NCBI GenBank assembly: GCA_036250195.1
Contig: JAVHZZ010000006.1
Coordinates: 186,309,850 to 186,373,849 of the forward strand
Source of the DNA: Mixophyes australis
Taxonomy: Eukaryota; Chordata; Amphibia; Anura; Limnodynastidae
DNA: 64,000 nucleotides
Direction of reading: 5' to 3'
Shown here: positions 1-10,964 of the stretch, in pieces
Numbering within the stretch: the first letter of the stretch is position 1
How the letters are laid out: each line of letters starts with the position of its first letter
Made by a program: the position numbers and the translations under genes
Notes under the pieces: model-generated
Databases searched by the model: none
What the model saw: the letters and a program-made list of their open reading frames with translations, nothing else
What the model was told of the DNA's origin: nothing

Positions 1-146
1 ACAATAAGGAGAGTGAAATAAGACGTGGAGTGGCATTTTGTAGCAGTTTAAGCTTAATACTGGCAGGTATCAGAGGTTGTTCCTTGCATGTTCAACTGTG
101 TCCTTTAACTGTGCATTTCCTAACACTTTGTGAGAAAACCCACTTA

Positions 147-321
147 GGGCTAGATTTACTAAGCTGCGGGTTTGAAAAAGTGGGGATGTTGCCCATAGCA
201 ACCAATCAGATTCTAGCTTTCATTTATTTAGTACCTTCTACAAAATGACAGCTAGAATCTGATTGCTTGCTATAGGAAACATCCCCACTTTTTCAAACCC
301 GCAGCTTAGTAAATCTAGCCC
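147..321. mobile_element. Foldback MITE, copy 1 (175 bp)
   Basis: The two halves are near-perfect inverted repeats: the left end GGGCTAGATTTACTAAGC is mirrored by GCTTAGTAAATCTAGCCC at the right end, and pairing continues almost to the centre. TTA flanks both ends (144-146 and 322-324), as for a 3-bp target duplication. Related copies lie at 10777-10960 and 60026-60176. There is no coding capacity, so it is a non-autonomous DNA element. A 3-bp TTA duplication would fit the PIF/Harbinger group, but the superfamily is inferred. Confidence 0.8.
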
Positions 322-1129
322 TTAGTGTGGAAAAACTCCACCACTTCCACACCCCAATATGTCCCCTCTAAGAGTGAATGCTTAGTTGGGAAGAATACAA
401 ACTACCAACACCTGTGCTAATTGGTAAGCTGAACAGAAAAAAAAAATCTAATTGGTCTAATTAGATGAGTGCCAGACCTGTGTCATATATGATGCTTCAC
501 TGATCAGCAGCCCAACACAGGTTATAGCAATAGATAACAATACATACTTTAAAAAACACAGTTGTGGGGCATGGCCTGGACGGGGCCTGTCTGCTCCCTC
601 GCTTACCCTGCCTGATTTGTTCATTTTCAAAGGCATTATTAACACTGAAGAGTCCCTCCGTTTGCACTCCAGCACATACCGGTCTGTTGATCTCAGATTC
701 GGACCGCCGGGCTTTGCATCACGTATGCTGGGTGGCCTATTCTCCTTGTGTCAAACAGACAGCTTGGATCCACGTCTCCCCCACTGCCCTGCTTTGCTTA
801 CGGTCTTCCTGGCTGCACCACTACCTGGCTCTGCAAAAAAATGACCCATGGCCAGATCACCAATCTGCACACTAGATACCAGTGCTTTCCAGCGTTCACC
901 ACTAACTGCGGATCTCTTGACCTGCCTGGTCACTGGAACTTGCAAGAAGGTGCAAGTCATACCTCTGCCTCGGATCTGTCCTGTCTGGCCTCCTGAACTC
1001 GCTTCCTCTCCTGCCACCACCAGCGGCTCCTCTCTCCTCCTTCATCCTGGACACGGAAAGCAAGTACATTTACAAGCTGCATGGGGATACCACATTGTTT
1101 TGCAAAACAATGCCTTTAAAGCCATTGCC

Positions 1130-1555
1130 GCTTTAAATTTTCACAGCACACTCGCTGATTTCCAGCATCTTGCAGACATTGGCACTTAATACATTTATCG
1201 CCTGGTGGCCATCCAAGATCACCAGGAGGATATGGATAATCATGCTTGAAGGAAAAATCTTCGGAATAAGAGCATATCAGAATCCATAGAGCTGATTCAC
1301 CTTGAACCTTACCTTAAAAGCTCTTTGCTCAACTTACAACTGAGATTCCGGAAGATCACCTTCTTTTTAACAGGGCCCATAGAGCACTCAAACCAAGGTC
1401 TCAAGATCCAGCCCAGCCTAGAAACGTCATACTATGCCTTCACTATTTTACAGCTAAAAAGGCTCTTACAGGAGTTGAGGAAACTCCAGAGTCTTCCATG
1501 CAAAGGTCATGTTCTTCACATTTTTCAGGACATCTCTTCGACTTCACTCCATGAA
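1130..1555 (+). pseudogene. L1/Tx1-type LINE ORF1 fragment, decayed
   Basis: Spread over several frames with stops, the plus strand carries the landmarks of an amphibian L1 ORF1 protein: a segment resembling the coiled-coil exit (around 1210-1290), a stretch related to the central RNA-binding domain (1325-1470), and a motif FQDISSTSL near 1525-1552 that resembles the conserved 'FpDLSptT' region of L1 ORF1. It stops abruptly at about 1555, where gypsy chromodomain sequence starts. The GC-richer stretch 550-1130 just upstream may be the 5' part of the same LINE but shows no protein I can assign. Family assignment is by recognition of motifs, not by alignment. Confidence 0.55.
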
Positions 1556-1717
1556 TGTTAAGGGCGGGATTAAATACCTCGTGGACTGGAAGGGCTTCGG
1601 TCCTGAGGAGCGTTCCTCTGACATCAAAGCACTGTTACTATTGAAGAAATATCATTCTAAATTTCCCAAGAAACCTGGTCCTAGGTGTTCGGTGACCACC
1701 TTTAAAGAGGGAGCTAC
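1556..1717 (+). pseudogene. Chromodomain end of a Ty3/gypsy (chromovirus) integrase
   Basis: The frame starting near 1558 reads a degraded chromodomain (GGIKYLVDWKGFGPEERS) followed by the KFPKKPGP tail typical of the C-terminus of chromovirus integrases. The expected aromatic residue after EERS is lost, so the domain is not intact. It lies directly 5' of an LTR-like sequence starting at 1718, which is the order expected for the 3' end of a gypsy element. Everything upstream (gag, protease, RT, most of integrase) is missing and is replaced by L1 sequence. Confidence 0.75.
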
Positions 1718-3483
1718 TGTCACACGCCGCTCTCCCGTGTCTGCCACCCAGTAACCTGAGCATATACTCATTCCTTCTTCCCCGGCTGTCAGGACGGCAA
1801 ACGGCTCTGTGCATGCGCCAGTGATCATCTCACCTGTGCTCACCTGCTCCGCTCATCCATTGGTTGCCTCTCATTTATAAGACTCCTCCCAGCACCTCTC
1901 AGTGCTGGTTCTTCTCATCAGGAAGCAGCTCATGCACCCCTGCTTGCATCTCATCTCTCCAAATGTGCTGCTGCAAATCACCTATTACCTGCTCCACTCA
2001 TTAGTGGTAACTACTGCTGATCACCGTTCTCATCTCTCCAAGTGTGCTGCTGCAAATCACCTATTACCTGCTCCACTCGTTAGTGGTAACTACCGCAGAT
2101 CACCATTCTCATCTCTCCAAGTGTGCTGCTGCAAATCACCTATTACCTGCTCCACTCGTTAGTGGTAACTACCGCAGATCACCATTCTCATCTCTCCAAG
2201 TGTGCTGCTGCAAATCACCTATTACCTGCTCCACTCGTTAGTGGTAACTACTGCAGATCGGCGCTCTCATCTCTCCAAGTGTGCTTCCGCAAACCACCTA
2301 TTACCTGCGCTACTCGTTAGTGGTAACTTCCGCAGATCATCGCTCTCAGCTTTCCAAGTGTGCTGCTGCAAATCACCTATTACCTGCTCCACTCGTTAGT
2401 GGTAACTACTGCAGATCACCGTTCTCATCTCTACAAGTGTGCTGCTGCAAATCACCTATTACCTGCTCCAATCGTTAGTGGTAACTTCCGCAGATCATCG
2501 CTCTCATCTCTCCAAGTGTGCTGCTGCAAATCACCTATTACCTGCTCCACTCTTTAGTGGTAACTACTGCAGATCACCGTTCTCATCTCTACAAGTGTGC
2601 TGCTGCAAATCACCTATTACCTGCTCCACTCGTTAGTGGTAACTACTGCAGATCATCGCTCTCATCTCTCCAAGTGTGCTTCCGCAAACCACCTATTACC
2701 TGCTCCACTCTTTAGTGGTAACTACTGCAGATCACCGTTCTCATCTCTACAAATGTGCTGCTGCAAATCACCTATTACCTGCTCCACTCGTTAGTGGTAA
2801 CTTCCGCAGATCATCGCTCTCATCTCTCCAAGTGTGCTGCCGCAAACCACCTATTAGCTGCACCATTCCTTAGTGGTAACTACTGCAGATCATCGCTCTC
2901 AGCTCTCCAAGTGTGCTGCTGAAAATCACCTATTACCTGCACCATTCCTTAGTGGTAACTACCGCAGATCATCGCTCTCAGCTCTCTAAGTGTGCTGCTG
3001 AAAATCACCTATTACCTGCACCATTCCTTAGTGGTAACTACCGCAGATCATCGCTCTCAGCTCGCTAAGTGTGCTGCTGAAAATCACCTATTACCTGCAC
3101 CATTCCTTAGTGGTAACTACTGCAGATCATCGCCCCAAGTGTGCCGCCGCAGACTATCGCTTATTTGCTCCACTTACTTAGTGGTAACTACCGCAGACCA
3201 TTGCATCTCTCTATGGACTATCACAAAGCATCGCTCGGCACTCCCACTCATTAGTGGCTAACTAGTGCCTACCTTCTTCTCTGTACTCGGTTCTCTATCA
3301 CTGCTTACTGGGAACTCCCCTAGAGGGCCGCCACCTGCAGGGTGGAAGCTGCAAATCCCAAATTCCCTTGCGGGAATCCCTGGTGAAAACCTTCTGCTTT
3401 GTTAGATTCCGCACCTCTGGGTGGAGTACTGACAATCTCAGTTAAGACCAGAAGGATCCCACTCATCCTAGTGAATCCTGACA
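1718..3483 (+). mobile_element. 3' LTR of a Ty3/gypsy element
   Basis: The block begins TGTCA and ends TGACA, the short inverted ends of an LTR, and follows directly on a gypsy chromodomain. A TATA-like box (TTTATAAG, 1874-1881) lies about 160 bp in, as in an LTR promoter. Most of the length comes from a 79-bp tandem array (see separate entry), which explains the unusual size of 1766 bp. No primer-binding site follows the 3' end, so this is a 3' LTR or an isolated LTR, not a 5' LTR. Exact ends are inferred from the TG/CA rule and could be off by a few bases. Confidence 0.65.
1950..3170 (+). repeat. 79-bp minisatellite inside the gypsy LTR
   Basis: About 15 head-to-tail copies of a 79-bp unit, each containing the phrases TGCTGCTGCAAATCACC, TATTACCTGCTCCACTC, GTTAGTGGTAACTAC and a GCAGATCA core. 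The first 5-6 copies are nearly identical; copies after about 2840 share a different variant (ACCATTCCTTAGTGG), so the array has at least two sub-families. Because 79 is not a multiple of 3 and the unit lacks stops in most phases, a ladder of about 65-codon open frames appears every 79 bp. They look like a by-product of the repeat, not genes. Confidence 0.95.
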
Positions 3484-3489
3484 AATACC

Positions 3490-3735
3490 CTACAGATTTT
3501 TCAAGATGTCTGGCCAAACACAGAGATCTAAAGTCATTCACATCCATACCTTATACTAAAGAATGGTCATAACTTTAGTCATAACTTTTCTCTGAATTTA
3601 AAAGCAGGAAAATGTTCCGACACTTTTCACCAAACTCCAGGCTAAATGTGCTTCCTGCTTGCTTATGTTGAGGCTGGGTATAATCATATCGGTCAAAATG
3701 GGTATTAACCCTAAGTGGTTATACATCTTCCAAAC
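3490..3735 (+). pseudogene. Possible second L1 ORF1 remnant
   Basis: Just after the LTR the plus strand reads FQDV and, in neighbouring frames, LKSFTS, YTKEWS and a later glycine-rich segment that resemble the end of L1 ORF1. The same FQD motif already occurs at 1525, so this is either another L1 copy or a chance likeness. Many stops. Weak call. Confidence 0.25.
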
Positions 3736-4147
3736 ATTTACAATCACTGTTCCACTAGCTTTATTAAGCAACATTCAATAACTGCTTGGGTACACTGGTA
3801 TTTGATAGAACTACAAGTGCCAGCATACACTGTCATTCATGCCGCGCTGGGACATGTAGTCCACCTGTAAAAAAAACAAAATGGGGGATTGTAATGGTTA
3901 ATAAAAGAATAAAACACTTTCCTGTTAGTTAATATGTGTGCATGACTATAAGTGACAAGGAAAGATTTCAGTTTTAGACTTGAGTCTCATGAAATTAGAA
4001 GTCTTGTTTACTAAATATTTTGGTGTTAACAATATGAGCCATGTTATCAATATTATTTTTTGACAGATCATTTTTATATTTTTTTCTAAACCTTTCCCTT
4101 CTACCCATGCAGTGCTCTCAAGTAACAACTGACTCTCCCTCTTCCTA
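3736..4147. other. Spacer with one short palindromic repeat
   Basis: No gene seen. An imperfect inverted repeat at about 3812-3862 (ACTACAAGTGCCAGCA against GCTGGGACATGTAGT) resembles another small palindrome at 24427-24490, suggesting a shared short DNA repeat family. Confidence 0.4.
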
Positions 4148-4612
4148 TATTATTATTATCTTTAATTTATGAGGTGCCACAAAGGTTCAGCGGCGCCGTA
4201 CATAGGCCATGGGAAGACAGTACAAGGTAACAATATATGGCATACAGGGTAGTACAGAAGCAAAGTGCAATAAAAACAAAGTACAAAATATATAAACAAA
4301 GAGCAATAAGTGTAAGTAATAATCAGCCTGGCAGAGAAAGGTGCACAGGGCAAAGAGGTAGAAGTGACTTCCAGTCTCCATTTAGAAAGGGTAGTGAAGG
4401 AGGGAGGTGGGCTGTGAAAAAGGGCTTACGCCAGTGCCCAGTAGAGTGGGCCACTACTTACAGGATCAAGGCAGAGATAGAGAAGATGAGGCACTAGATA
4501 AGAGTAAAAAGAAGGGGGCAGGAGTCAAGTAAGTAAAGAAATGGAGAGAAGTTGCGGCGGGCTAAAGGTAAACAGGAGGACACGAGGAAAGAGGGAGCTT
4601 ACGATCTAAAGA
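4148..4612 (-). mobile_element. LINE 3' end (CR1/L2-like tail), minus strand
   Basis: Read on the minus strand the segment ends in the GCGCCGCTGAACC and GCACCTCATAAAT region followed by an (AAT)n tail. It is clearly related to the better preserved copy at 30154-30755, where the last residues of a LINE reverse transcriptase can still be read. Only the 3' untranslated part survives here. A short 3' microsatellite tail in place of poly(A) is typical of CR1/L2-type LINEs. Confidence 0.6.
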
Positions 4613-4764
4613 TCTATAAACAATATATATCTTTTCTTCCCAATTCCCTGCCTACACGTCTCACTAGGCCTCACATAATTCATTCCTAGTAGGAAATATC
4701 TGCAGTCCTGCTGAAACCCTATCCCTTCCACTCGCACTAGAAACAGATTTATTTTAGCCACCAT

Positions 4765-5106
4765 GGGGCAACACGGTGGCTAAGTGGTTAGCACTTCTGC
4801 CTCACAGCGCTGGGGTCATGAGTTAAATTCCCGACCATGGCCTTATCTGTGTGGAGTTTGTATGTTCTCCCCATGTTTGCGTGGGTTTCCTCCGGGTGCT
4901 CCGGTTTCCTCCCACACTTCAAAAACATACTAGGTTAATTGGCTGCTATCAAAATTGACCCTAGTCTCTGTGTGTGTGTGTGTGTGTGTGTTAGGGAATT
5001 TAGACAGTAAGCTCCAATGGGGCAGGGACTAATGTGAATGAGTTCTCTGTACAGCGCTGCGGAATCAGTGGCGCTATATAAATAAATGGTGATGATGATG
5101 ATGATA
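4765..5106 (+). mobile_element. V-SINE (tRNA-derived SINE)
   Basis: The head has the look of a tRNA promoter: an A box (TGGCTAAGTGGTTAGCAC, from about 4777) and a B-box-like GAGTTAAATTCCC (about 4820-4832). The middle carries the conserved vertebrate V-SINE domain (GTTTGCGTGGGTTTCCTCC and CTCCGGTTTCCTCCCACA, 4874-4915). The 3' part (GGGGCAGGGACTAATGTGAA, TACAGCGCTGCGG) is the LINE-like tail, ending in (GAT)n at 5088-5105. A (GT)n stretch at 4970-4991 is internal. It appears full length. Confidence 0.85.
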
Positions 5107-5452
5107 GATATTGCTTACCGTAATAGCCAGTAATATGCGCAGCTGAACCTCACTTTGAATTGAATTTGCTCCTAAAACTGTCGCAAGAAACAGAGTGACG
5201 TTGGAGACCCCACTTCCAATCATTAAGAGGTGGAGCACTCAGGGGGTGGGGCACACCAAGGATTTCCCCTGTACCCTGATGGGCCAGTGCCATCCTGGTC
5301 TTATTGATGCCAAATAGTGAATGCATCTGTTTTGTTTGTTTCAGCATAAATTAAGTTACCATATTTACTTTGTGGCAATGATAACCCTCCACAATAATAT
5401 GTGGTTTGTGACAAACTAAGTAATTTGTGACAAACTAAACATAAGACGCTAT
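5107..5452. other. Spacer
   Basis: No gene, RNA or clear repeat structure seen. Confidence 0.4.
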
Positions 5453-6016
5453 GGGCCTATTTATGAAACTAAAAAGTGTTTTCAATCCTTGAAAACTCAA
5501 AATTCTTATTTACTATCACTGCTGCTTTGCATATCTCTTCATTTTACTGAGCAGTCCCCATAACAAAGTATGGGCATTTACTAAAGTTTGATAAAAAAAA
5601 AATATATAATTTTTTTTAGCATGTTAATGTACGCCAGCTACATTATCATAATTGAAAAGTTTCAGTGCTGTCAGCTCTGCTCCGAAGAGCAGAGCTGTAC
5701 ACCGCATGTGTGGTGGGATCACATGATCCCTCCCCGTCACTCACCGCTCTCTCTCTCTCTCTCTCTGCAATTGTGTAATATTGCAGATATTTGTGCGCAT
5801 GCGCACTGGAGTGAGAAGAGGACCCTCGTGGACCGCATACTTCTTCAGAAGTGAAGAGGCCGGGTATGTTTTCCACTTCACAGGAACAGCAGTTTTTTGG
5901 AACTGCTGTTCCTGTGTGGCTTTTTCCATAAATATAAAAAATAGTTCAATCCTTATCAATGCAATAAGGATTGAAAACTATTTTTCATTTTATGCGGTGG
6001 TTGATAAATGTGTCCC
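5453..6016. mobile_element. MITE-like element with imperfect terminal inverted repeats
   Basis: The left end (GGGCCTATTTATGAAACT, then TTTTCAATCCTT) is mirrored by the right end (AAGGATTGAAAACTATTTTT, then TTGATAAATGTGTCCC). TAT flanks both sides (5450-5452 and 6017-6019). Inside are two smaller perfect hairpins: CAGCTCTGCTC/GAGCAGAGCTG at 5672-5697 and AACAGCAGTT/AACTGCTGTT at about 5885-5911, plus a (CT)n run near 5747. No coding capacity. Confidence 0.55.
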
Positions 6017-6359
6017 TATGACAGCTATATTATTGTGTAGGGTTATGTTGCCACAACATAAATACGGTCGGTAATTGTTCATTTAGTTTGCAGTACATAC
6101 ATTCACTTTGCAGCATGCAGTACAAAAGTAAACTGTACAATCCAAAAATGTTGTCTCCACATCTGAGTATGAGAACATTTCTAAGTGGCAGTTATAAAAT
6201 GAGACAAGTGCGTGTGTTTGTTAATGTATATATTCTTGTGCGGACTAAAGTTTTTCCGAAAGTACCAGATCCTTTCAGAAAAAAGCTCCATCTAAAACAT
6301 TCTATTTTTTTTTCTAGCGAAAATAATTCCTATACCTCCCATCTTAGTTTCATTTCTCA

Positions 6360-6545
6360 CACTATCTGCCCATATACAAAATGGCCGCCGCTACATTAAC
6401 ACCGCCCAGAGGCGGTTACTCGACGTAAAAGGTATTTTCGGAACACTACCGCCCTAGAGCGGAAATAAATACGTCACTGGTGCGTACTGACGTCACCACG
6501 ACGCCCACACTGGTATAAAAGACGGCGCAGCCATTTCTTTGAGTA
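6360..6545 (+). promoter_or_regulatory. eif1: eif1 promoter: CpG-rich, TATA box and CRE
   Basis: A CpG-rich stretch directly upstream of eif1 contains a YY1-like ATGGCCGCC near 6380, a consensus cyclic-AMP response element TGACGTCA at 6488-6495 and a TATA box TATAAAAG at 6514-6521. Transcription would then start near 6540-6550. A second TGACGTCA (7039-7046) and a YY1-like AAGATGGCGG (6972-6981) lie in intron 1, so the regulatory island continues past exon 1. Factor binding is inferred from motifs alone. Confidence 0.75.
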
Positions 6546-6636
6546 CGTGTTACACAAGCCTCCGATACAATAACAGCCTCTCTCGTCGAAACACAGTTCC
6601 GTCGCCGTTCCCACCGAGGAAACCCCATCTTATCGT

Positions 6637-8049
6637 ATGTCAGCTATCCAGAACCTCAATACTTTCGGTGAGTGTACGCACATGTGTCTGGATTTTAGCT
6701 TTTAATTTGATTCTAATAACTCGTTCCTTTAGCACTGTAATATATTACAATGACCAAGTATGATATGTGAGCGTCTATGGCCGTCATGTAGTTATGTCAC
6801 TCTATAAAGATTAGCTGAAGTATATCGATCCGGGGTTGGTGGTCTTAAATCTTTGTTCTGTTTTTGTTTGGTGCTTCTTGTATCCGTTAATACCGATGAG
6901 TGATTCAGACGGAGGCCGACTAACGGCTCATAGCCGGCATTTTGTTTGATAGGAGCCACTAAAGCGTTGACAAGATGGCGGACGCCGCTTCCCTTTCACT
7001 AAGCTTGTTGTGGCGCAGCTTCCTTTCTCTATGCGTGGTGACGTCAGTGGGTGTTTGTCTCGCCTCGCCCGCGTATGCCCCGCCCTCATTCCCTGGGGCT
7101 GCTCTTTGTTATCCAGTATATTAACATTTTTTTCTCAATTGAGTTACTTGACTGATCACTAAAGCACTAATGTTGAATATTTAATTTTTTTTTTTCACAG
7201 ACCCCTTTGCTGATGCAAGTAAGGGTGATGACTGGCTCCCAGCTGGGACAGAGGATTCTATTCATATAAGAATCCAGCAGAGGAACGGCAGGAAAACTCT
7301 CACAACCGTCCAAGGGATTGCTGATGATTACGACAAAAAGAAACTAGTTAAAGCCTTTAAAAAGGTATGTTTTCTGTGCAGGCTTCTCGAGTGTATTCAC
7401 AGGTTGCGTAAACATGTTATACTTTTATTTTCTAATTATTTTTTTTTCCCAATAGAAATTTGCATGCAATGGTACTGTTGTTGAACATCCAGAATACGGA
7501 GAGGTGATCCAGCTTCAGGGTGATCAGCGCAAGAATGCTTGTCAGTTCCTTGTTGAGGTAAGAAATTCCTGAATATATTCTACTGCCAGTGACCATCACT
7601 AATAACTTTATATATAGAAAGCATTTTAAGGGGGTAGATTAATGTGGCTGGCTAGATTTAAAAGAAAACTTTGTTGTAATTGTAAGAAATGAGCCAGCCT
7701 ATTAAGAAAACTTAGCCACAGTTGCTACTCAGCTCAATCTGTGTGGTTTTGCGTGATGTGTCTGTTATTGTGACTTGACATGGGTGGATTATAACTACCC
7801 ATGTACTAGTTATAACTGCAGTATGCAGTGCTGGGCTTCAAATATGGAATTTGGGAAAGCTTTTATTTGGAAATGCCTGTAGCTAGTCTTCAGGGTTTAG
7901 CTACATTTGAGTAATCTTTGCAGTGTCAATTCTAACAAGAGCCAGGTAGTAGGTGGTCTGGTATTGATATTTGCATGCTAAATGCAAATTTTCTTTTTTT
8001 CTAGGTTGGACTTGCTAAAGATGACCAGCTGAAAGTCCATGGGTTTTAA
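6637..8049 (+). CDS. eif1: Translation initiation factor eIF1 (SUI1 family), complete
   Basis: eIF1 binds the 40S ribosomal subunit near the P site, keeps it scanning and sets the stringency of start-codon choice. The CDS is join(6637..6667, 7201..7364, 7456..7557, 8005..8049), each junction GT-AG (donors GTGAGT, GTATGT, GTAAGA). It encodes 113 residues, the normal length, beginning MSAIQNLNTF and ending KVHGF, and is almost identical to other vertebrate eIF1 proteins through the SUI1 fold (IHIRIQQRNGRKTLTTVQGI, GEVIQLQGDQRKN). The ATG lies in a poor context (C at -3, T at +4), which is a known conserved property of eIF1 genes used for autoregulation. The 5' UTR has no upstream ATG. Flanked downstream, after a large repeat-filled interval, by gast and hap1, as in other vertebrates. 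Confidence 0.97.
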
Positions 8050-8180
8050 TGTGCAAGATCTAACTACAGCTTTAAGTGAAAGGACTCCCTCCTGATATGA
8101 GTAGCAATAACTACGCTCATCCCTTGTCACAAGTTTAACACAACAACCTTGTGCAATGTTGCCCCCATTCCATGGACTGT

Positions 8181-8186
8181 AATAAA
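8181..8186 (+). terminator. eif1: eif1 proximal poly(A) signal
   Basis: AATAAA 132 bp after the eif1 stop codon. A second AATAAA lies 0.5 kb downstream, so alternative 3' UTR lengths are possible. Confidence 0.7.
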
Positions 8187-8679
8187 CATGTGTAACCTGA
8201 CATTGTCTGTGGGACAGTTATAAACTATCTTGTAAGGTTTGTTTTAGTAGGGAAACAATGGTTTACTACCCAGTATGTCAGTTTCTACCTGTTACAGGTG
8301 GCATGGTGCTCTTGCATAGCTGGGCCAAAGTATATAGCTACACAAAATACGACTTCTATACACATCAGAGTGGGGAGGTGAGATGACGTGGCTCGTGATC
8401 TTGGGTGGTTTTATGCAGGTTTAGTTTCTGGAAACATTATCCAGCGGGACAAGTCCGTCTTCTACAGTTCGAAGCTAGACAGCATGTTCATCAATGCTGT
8501 ACAAGAAGTGACGTTAAAGAGGGTACACGCTTCAGGATTAAACTTATGACAAGGGAATTACCGTTGGACTCAAATCAATGTAGTTTGACGCTAAGCTGAC
8601 CTATTGTTGGCACAATGTTGTATAATGGCAAAACAAATATGCTTCAGTTCTGGTTTTATTGTATTTAACTTCTTATTTA

Positions 8680-8685
8680 AATAAA
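8680..8685 (+). terminator. eif1: eif1 distal poly(A) signal
   Basis: AATAAA about 630 bp after the stop codon, followed by a T-rich stretch (CTTTTCAGTTAATTGTGTCC), the arrangement of a functional poly(A) site. Confidence 0.6.
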
Positions 8686-8699
8686 TCTTTTCAGTTAAT

Positions 8700-9905
8700 T
8701 GTGTCCACATTTTATCTTGCTATACTTAAGGGTAAGGGGTGGAGCTCTACTAAATGAAATGATGCGTATTATAGGTTGACTCTTATGATTTCTTTATAAG
8801 AGAACGTGTTCTGTGCTGATCACTCAGAAGTCCTTGTTATTAAAGTCCTTTTGGTTATGTTATCATAATCGTGAAATATTAAAAGAATGTTGGGAAGGTT
8901 TTGAGTCCACAAAGAGGAAAATTGAATGAATCCTATGACAGAACATTATCTTAAAACTAAAAAAAAAATTATGAATAATCTTCTGGTTTAGGATTATTAC
9001 AGTAATTTGATTTAGAAATGTATGATTGTAGTCTACACTTCTGTTGTTGGATACCAGATGATCCTCGGGCAATGGAGTTTGTTTTCCTCACAATAAAAAC
9101 AAGGAAGTATATAAAGTATCAATATTCAGTACTTCTATTATGAATTACCCACTATGGCCCTGTGGTTTTAGGATACATCACCCATATTTAACAGTCATTA
9201 AACTGGAGATGGCCACCAGTTTGGATTGGCAGGGATGCTTGTTTAGTTTGGGGGGGTTGGCATGCCCTGAAGTTTAGATCTGCGTGAGGTGTCCCGAATG
9301 CCTTTCGTGCATTTTTATTTTTGCACAAGCAACTGATTTCTAGAGATGTATGTGTGATATTTTTATGCACATTCTGGGCAATTTTTCTCCAACCCCCCCC
9401 CATTGAGTTCTTGTAGAATTTAATGTATACAGACTACAGAAATGCTTCCATCATTCTCCCTGGTATTTTCTTGGTACATATGTATTCCATTATGCCACCC
9501 TTGCTAGTTTTGAGTTTATTTAGTGAGCAATAAGTGGTACGGAATATCTATGAATTTTGTGTAAAAGCACATGAGCAAGCTAGGGGACAAACATTTTACT
9601 TAAGCACAAGTTCAATCAATAATTGAGGCTGCACTGTACTAATTTAGTAAACACTGTCACAGTGAAGAAATTTATTTAGTTGACTTGTCCTTTGATCATG
9701 GTTAAACTTTTTATTTTCTAATACAGTACTTCAGTTTCCATGGATGGTGGAAGCCATCAAAGAACCTTACATGGCCATATCTGGTTACTGATTAAAATTT
9801 GAATAGAGTAATTTGTTATTCATGCATTGTGAATATAAAAAGCAGCATGTATGGCTCAAGCATTTGGGATATTCAGTCTGCACTCCAAATTCTTACAGCA
9901 AAAAA

Positions 9906-9962
<57 letters not shown>

Positions 9963-10776
9963 ATATAGGGACTTGAGTAACGTTATTGAGAGCTAGCTGT
10001 TCGTGAAGAGGCATTAATTATTCACTCAACATATTGGTATATTTGGATTTTAAAGTTATACCCACTAACTGCTGATTTTAGCAAGTTGCATAAAAAGTAG
10101 CTACTTGCAGGATCCATCTACATGTGGTGGTAGATTGAAGAATGGCCAGGATATCACTATTTAGGGTAAATATAAGAGTAACAATAGGTCTTGCCTAATC
10201 AGCCATGCATAAGCATGAAACTGCTATTTTCTATATCTTATGTTTAACTACAAAGCAATCAAATGGGGTTTTATGTTTAAAGGTAGATGTCCATATAATG
10301 ATGCTTTTAAATATACATTGTTGGCTGCTGAATGCTGGTATTTGATTTCAGCAATTACCAAAGCATTTTCTCATGCTGCATCTCGTTTGAAACCAGAAAA
10401 GCGCTCTGAAAATTTTGCTGACACCAGGATCATTTATGGCTGTACCTGTATGCATCCATTGCTCACAAATAAGCTGATATTCAGACCAAAATGCTGGAAA
10501 ATAGTGTGTCACTTTCAAATTACTGGTCTGACTTACCTGTGACACTGCCTATGTGAACAACAGGTACTAGGATCAATGATCCTGACGACTAGTAATTTTC
10601 AGAATCATTCTTGTGTCAAGTGGAACATGACCTAAGAAAATAGCTAAAGCACACATCCAAATGTCCCTGTATACACATAGTTTTTAGCTTCATTTCTCTT
10701 TTCCGTGTTCCCCTTTCTCAGTCATATTAAAAAGGACAGACCATTACTTAAAAACCTGTAGCACAAAAGAGACTAG
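8700..10776. other. Spacer downstream of eif1
   Basis: AT-rich sequence with no convincing gene. Holds a (TA)n microsatellite (9902-9968). The open frames here are short and lack any protein signature. Confidence 0.45.
9902..9968. repeat. (TA)n/(TG)n microsatellite
   Basis: Uninterrupted AT dinucleotide runs ending in a short GT run. Confidence 0.95.
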
Positions 10777-10960
10777 GGGCTAGATTTACTAAACTGTGGG
10801 TTTGGGAAAAGTGGAGATGTTGCCTATAGCAACCAAACATTCTAGCTTTCATTTATTTAGCGCATTCTACAAAATGACAGCTAGAATCTGGTTGCTATAG
10901 GCAACTAATCAGATTCTAGATTCTCCACTTTTTCAAACCTGCAGTTTAGTAAATATACCC
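10777..10960. mobile_element. Foldback MITE, copy 2
   Basis: Same family as 147-321: the left end (GGGCTAGATTTACTAAACTG) mirrors the right end (CAGTTTAGTAAATATACCC). CTAG flanks both ends (10773-10776 and 10961-10964). The internal parts match copy 1 (CTAGCTTTCATTTATTTAG, AAAATGACAGCTAGAATCTG). Confidence 0.8.
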
Positions 10961-10964
10961 CTAG

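Noticed and set aside
1950..3170. Regular repeats that could suggest a CRISPR array
   Set aside because: The units are contiguous with no unique spacers, and the setting is a vertebrate LTR.
1902..3261. Ladder of about fifteen overlapping open frames of about 65 codons
   Set aside because: They arise from a 79-bp tandem repeat with no stop in the relevant phases; the proteins are copies of one another shifted by a unit.
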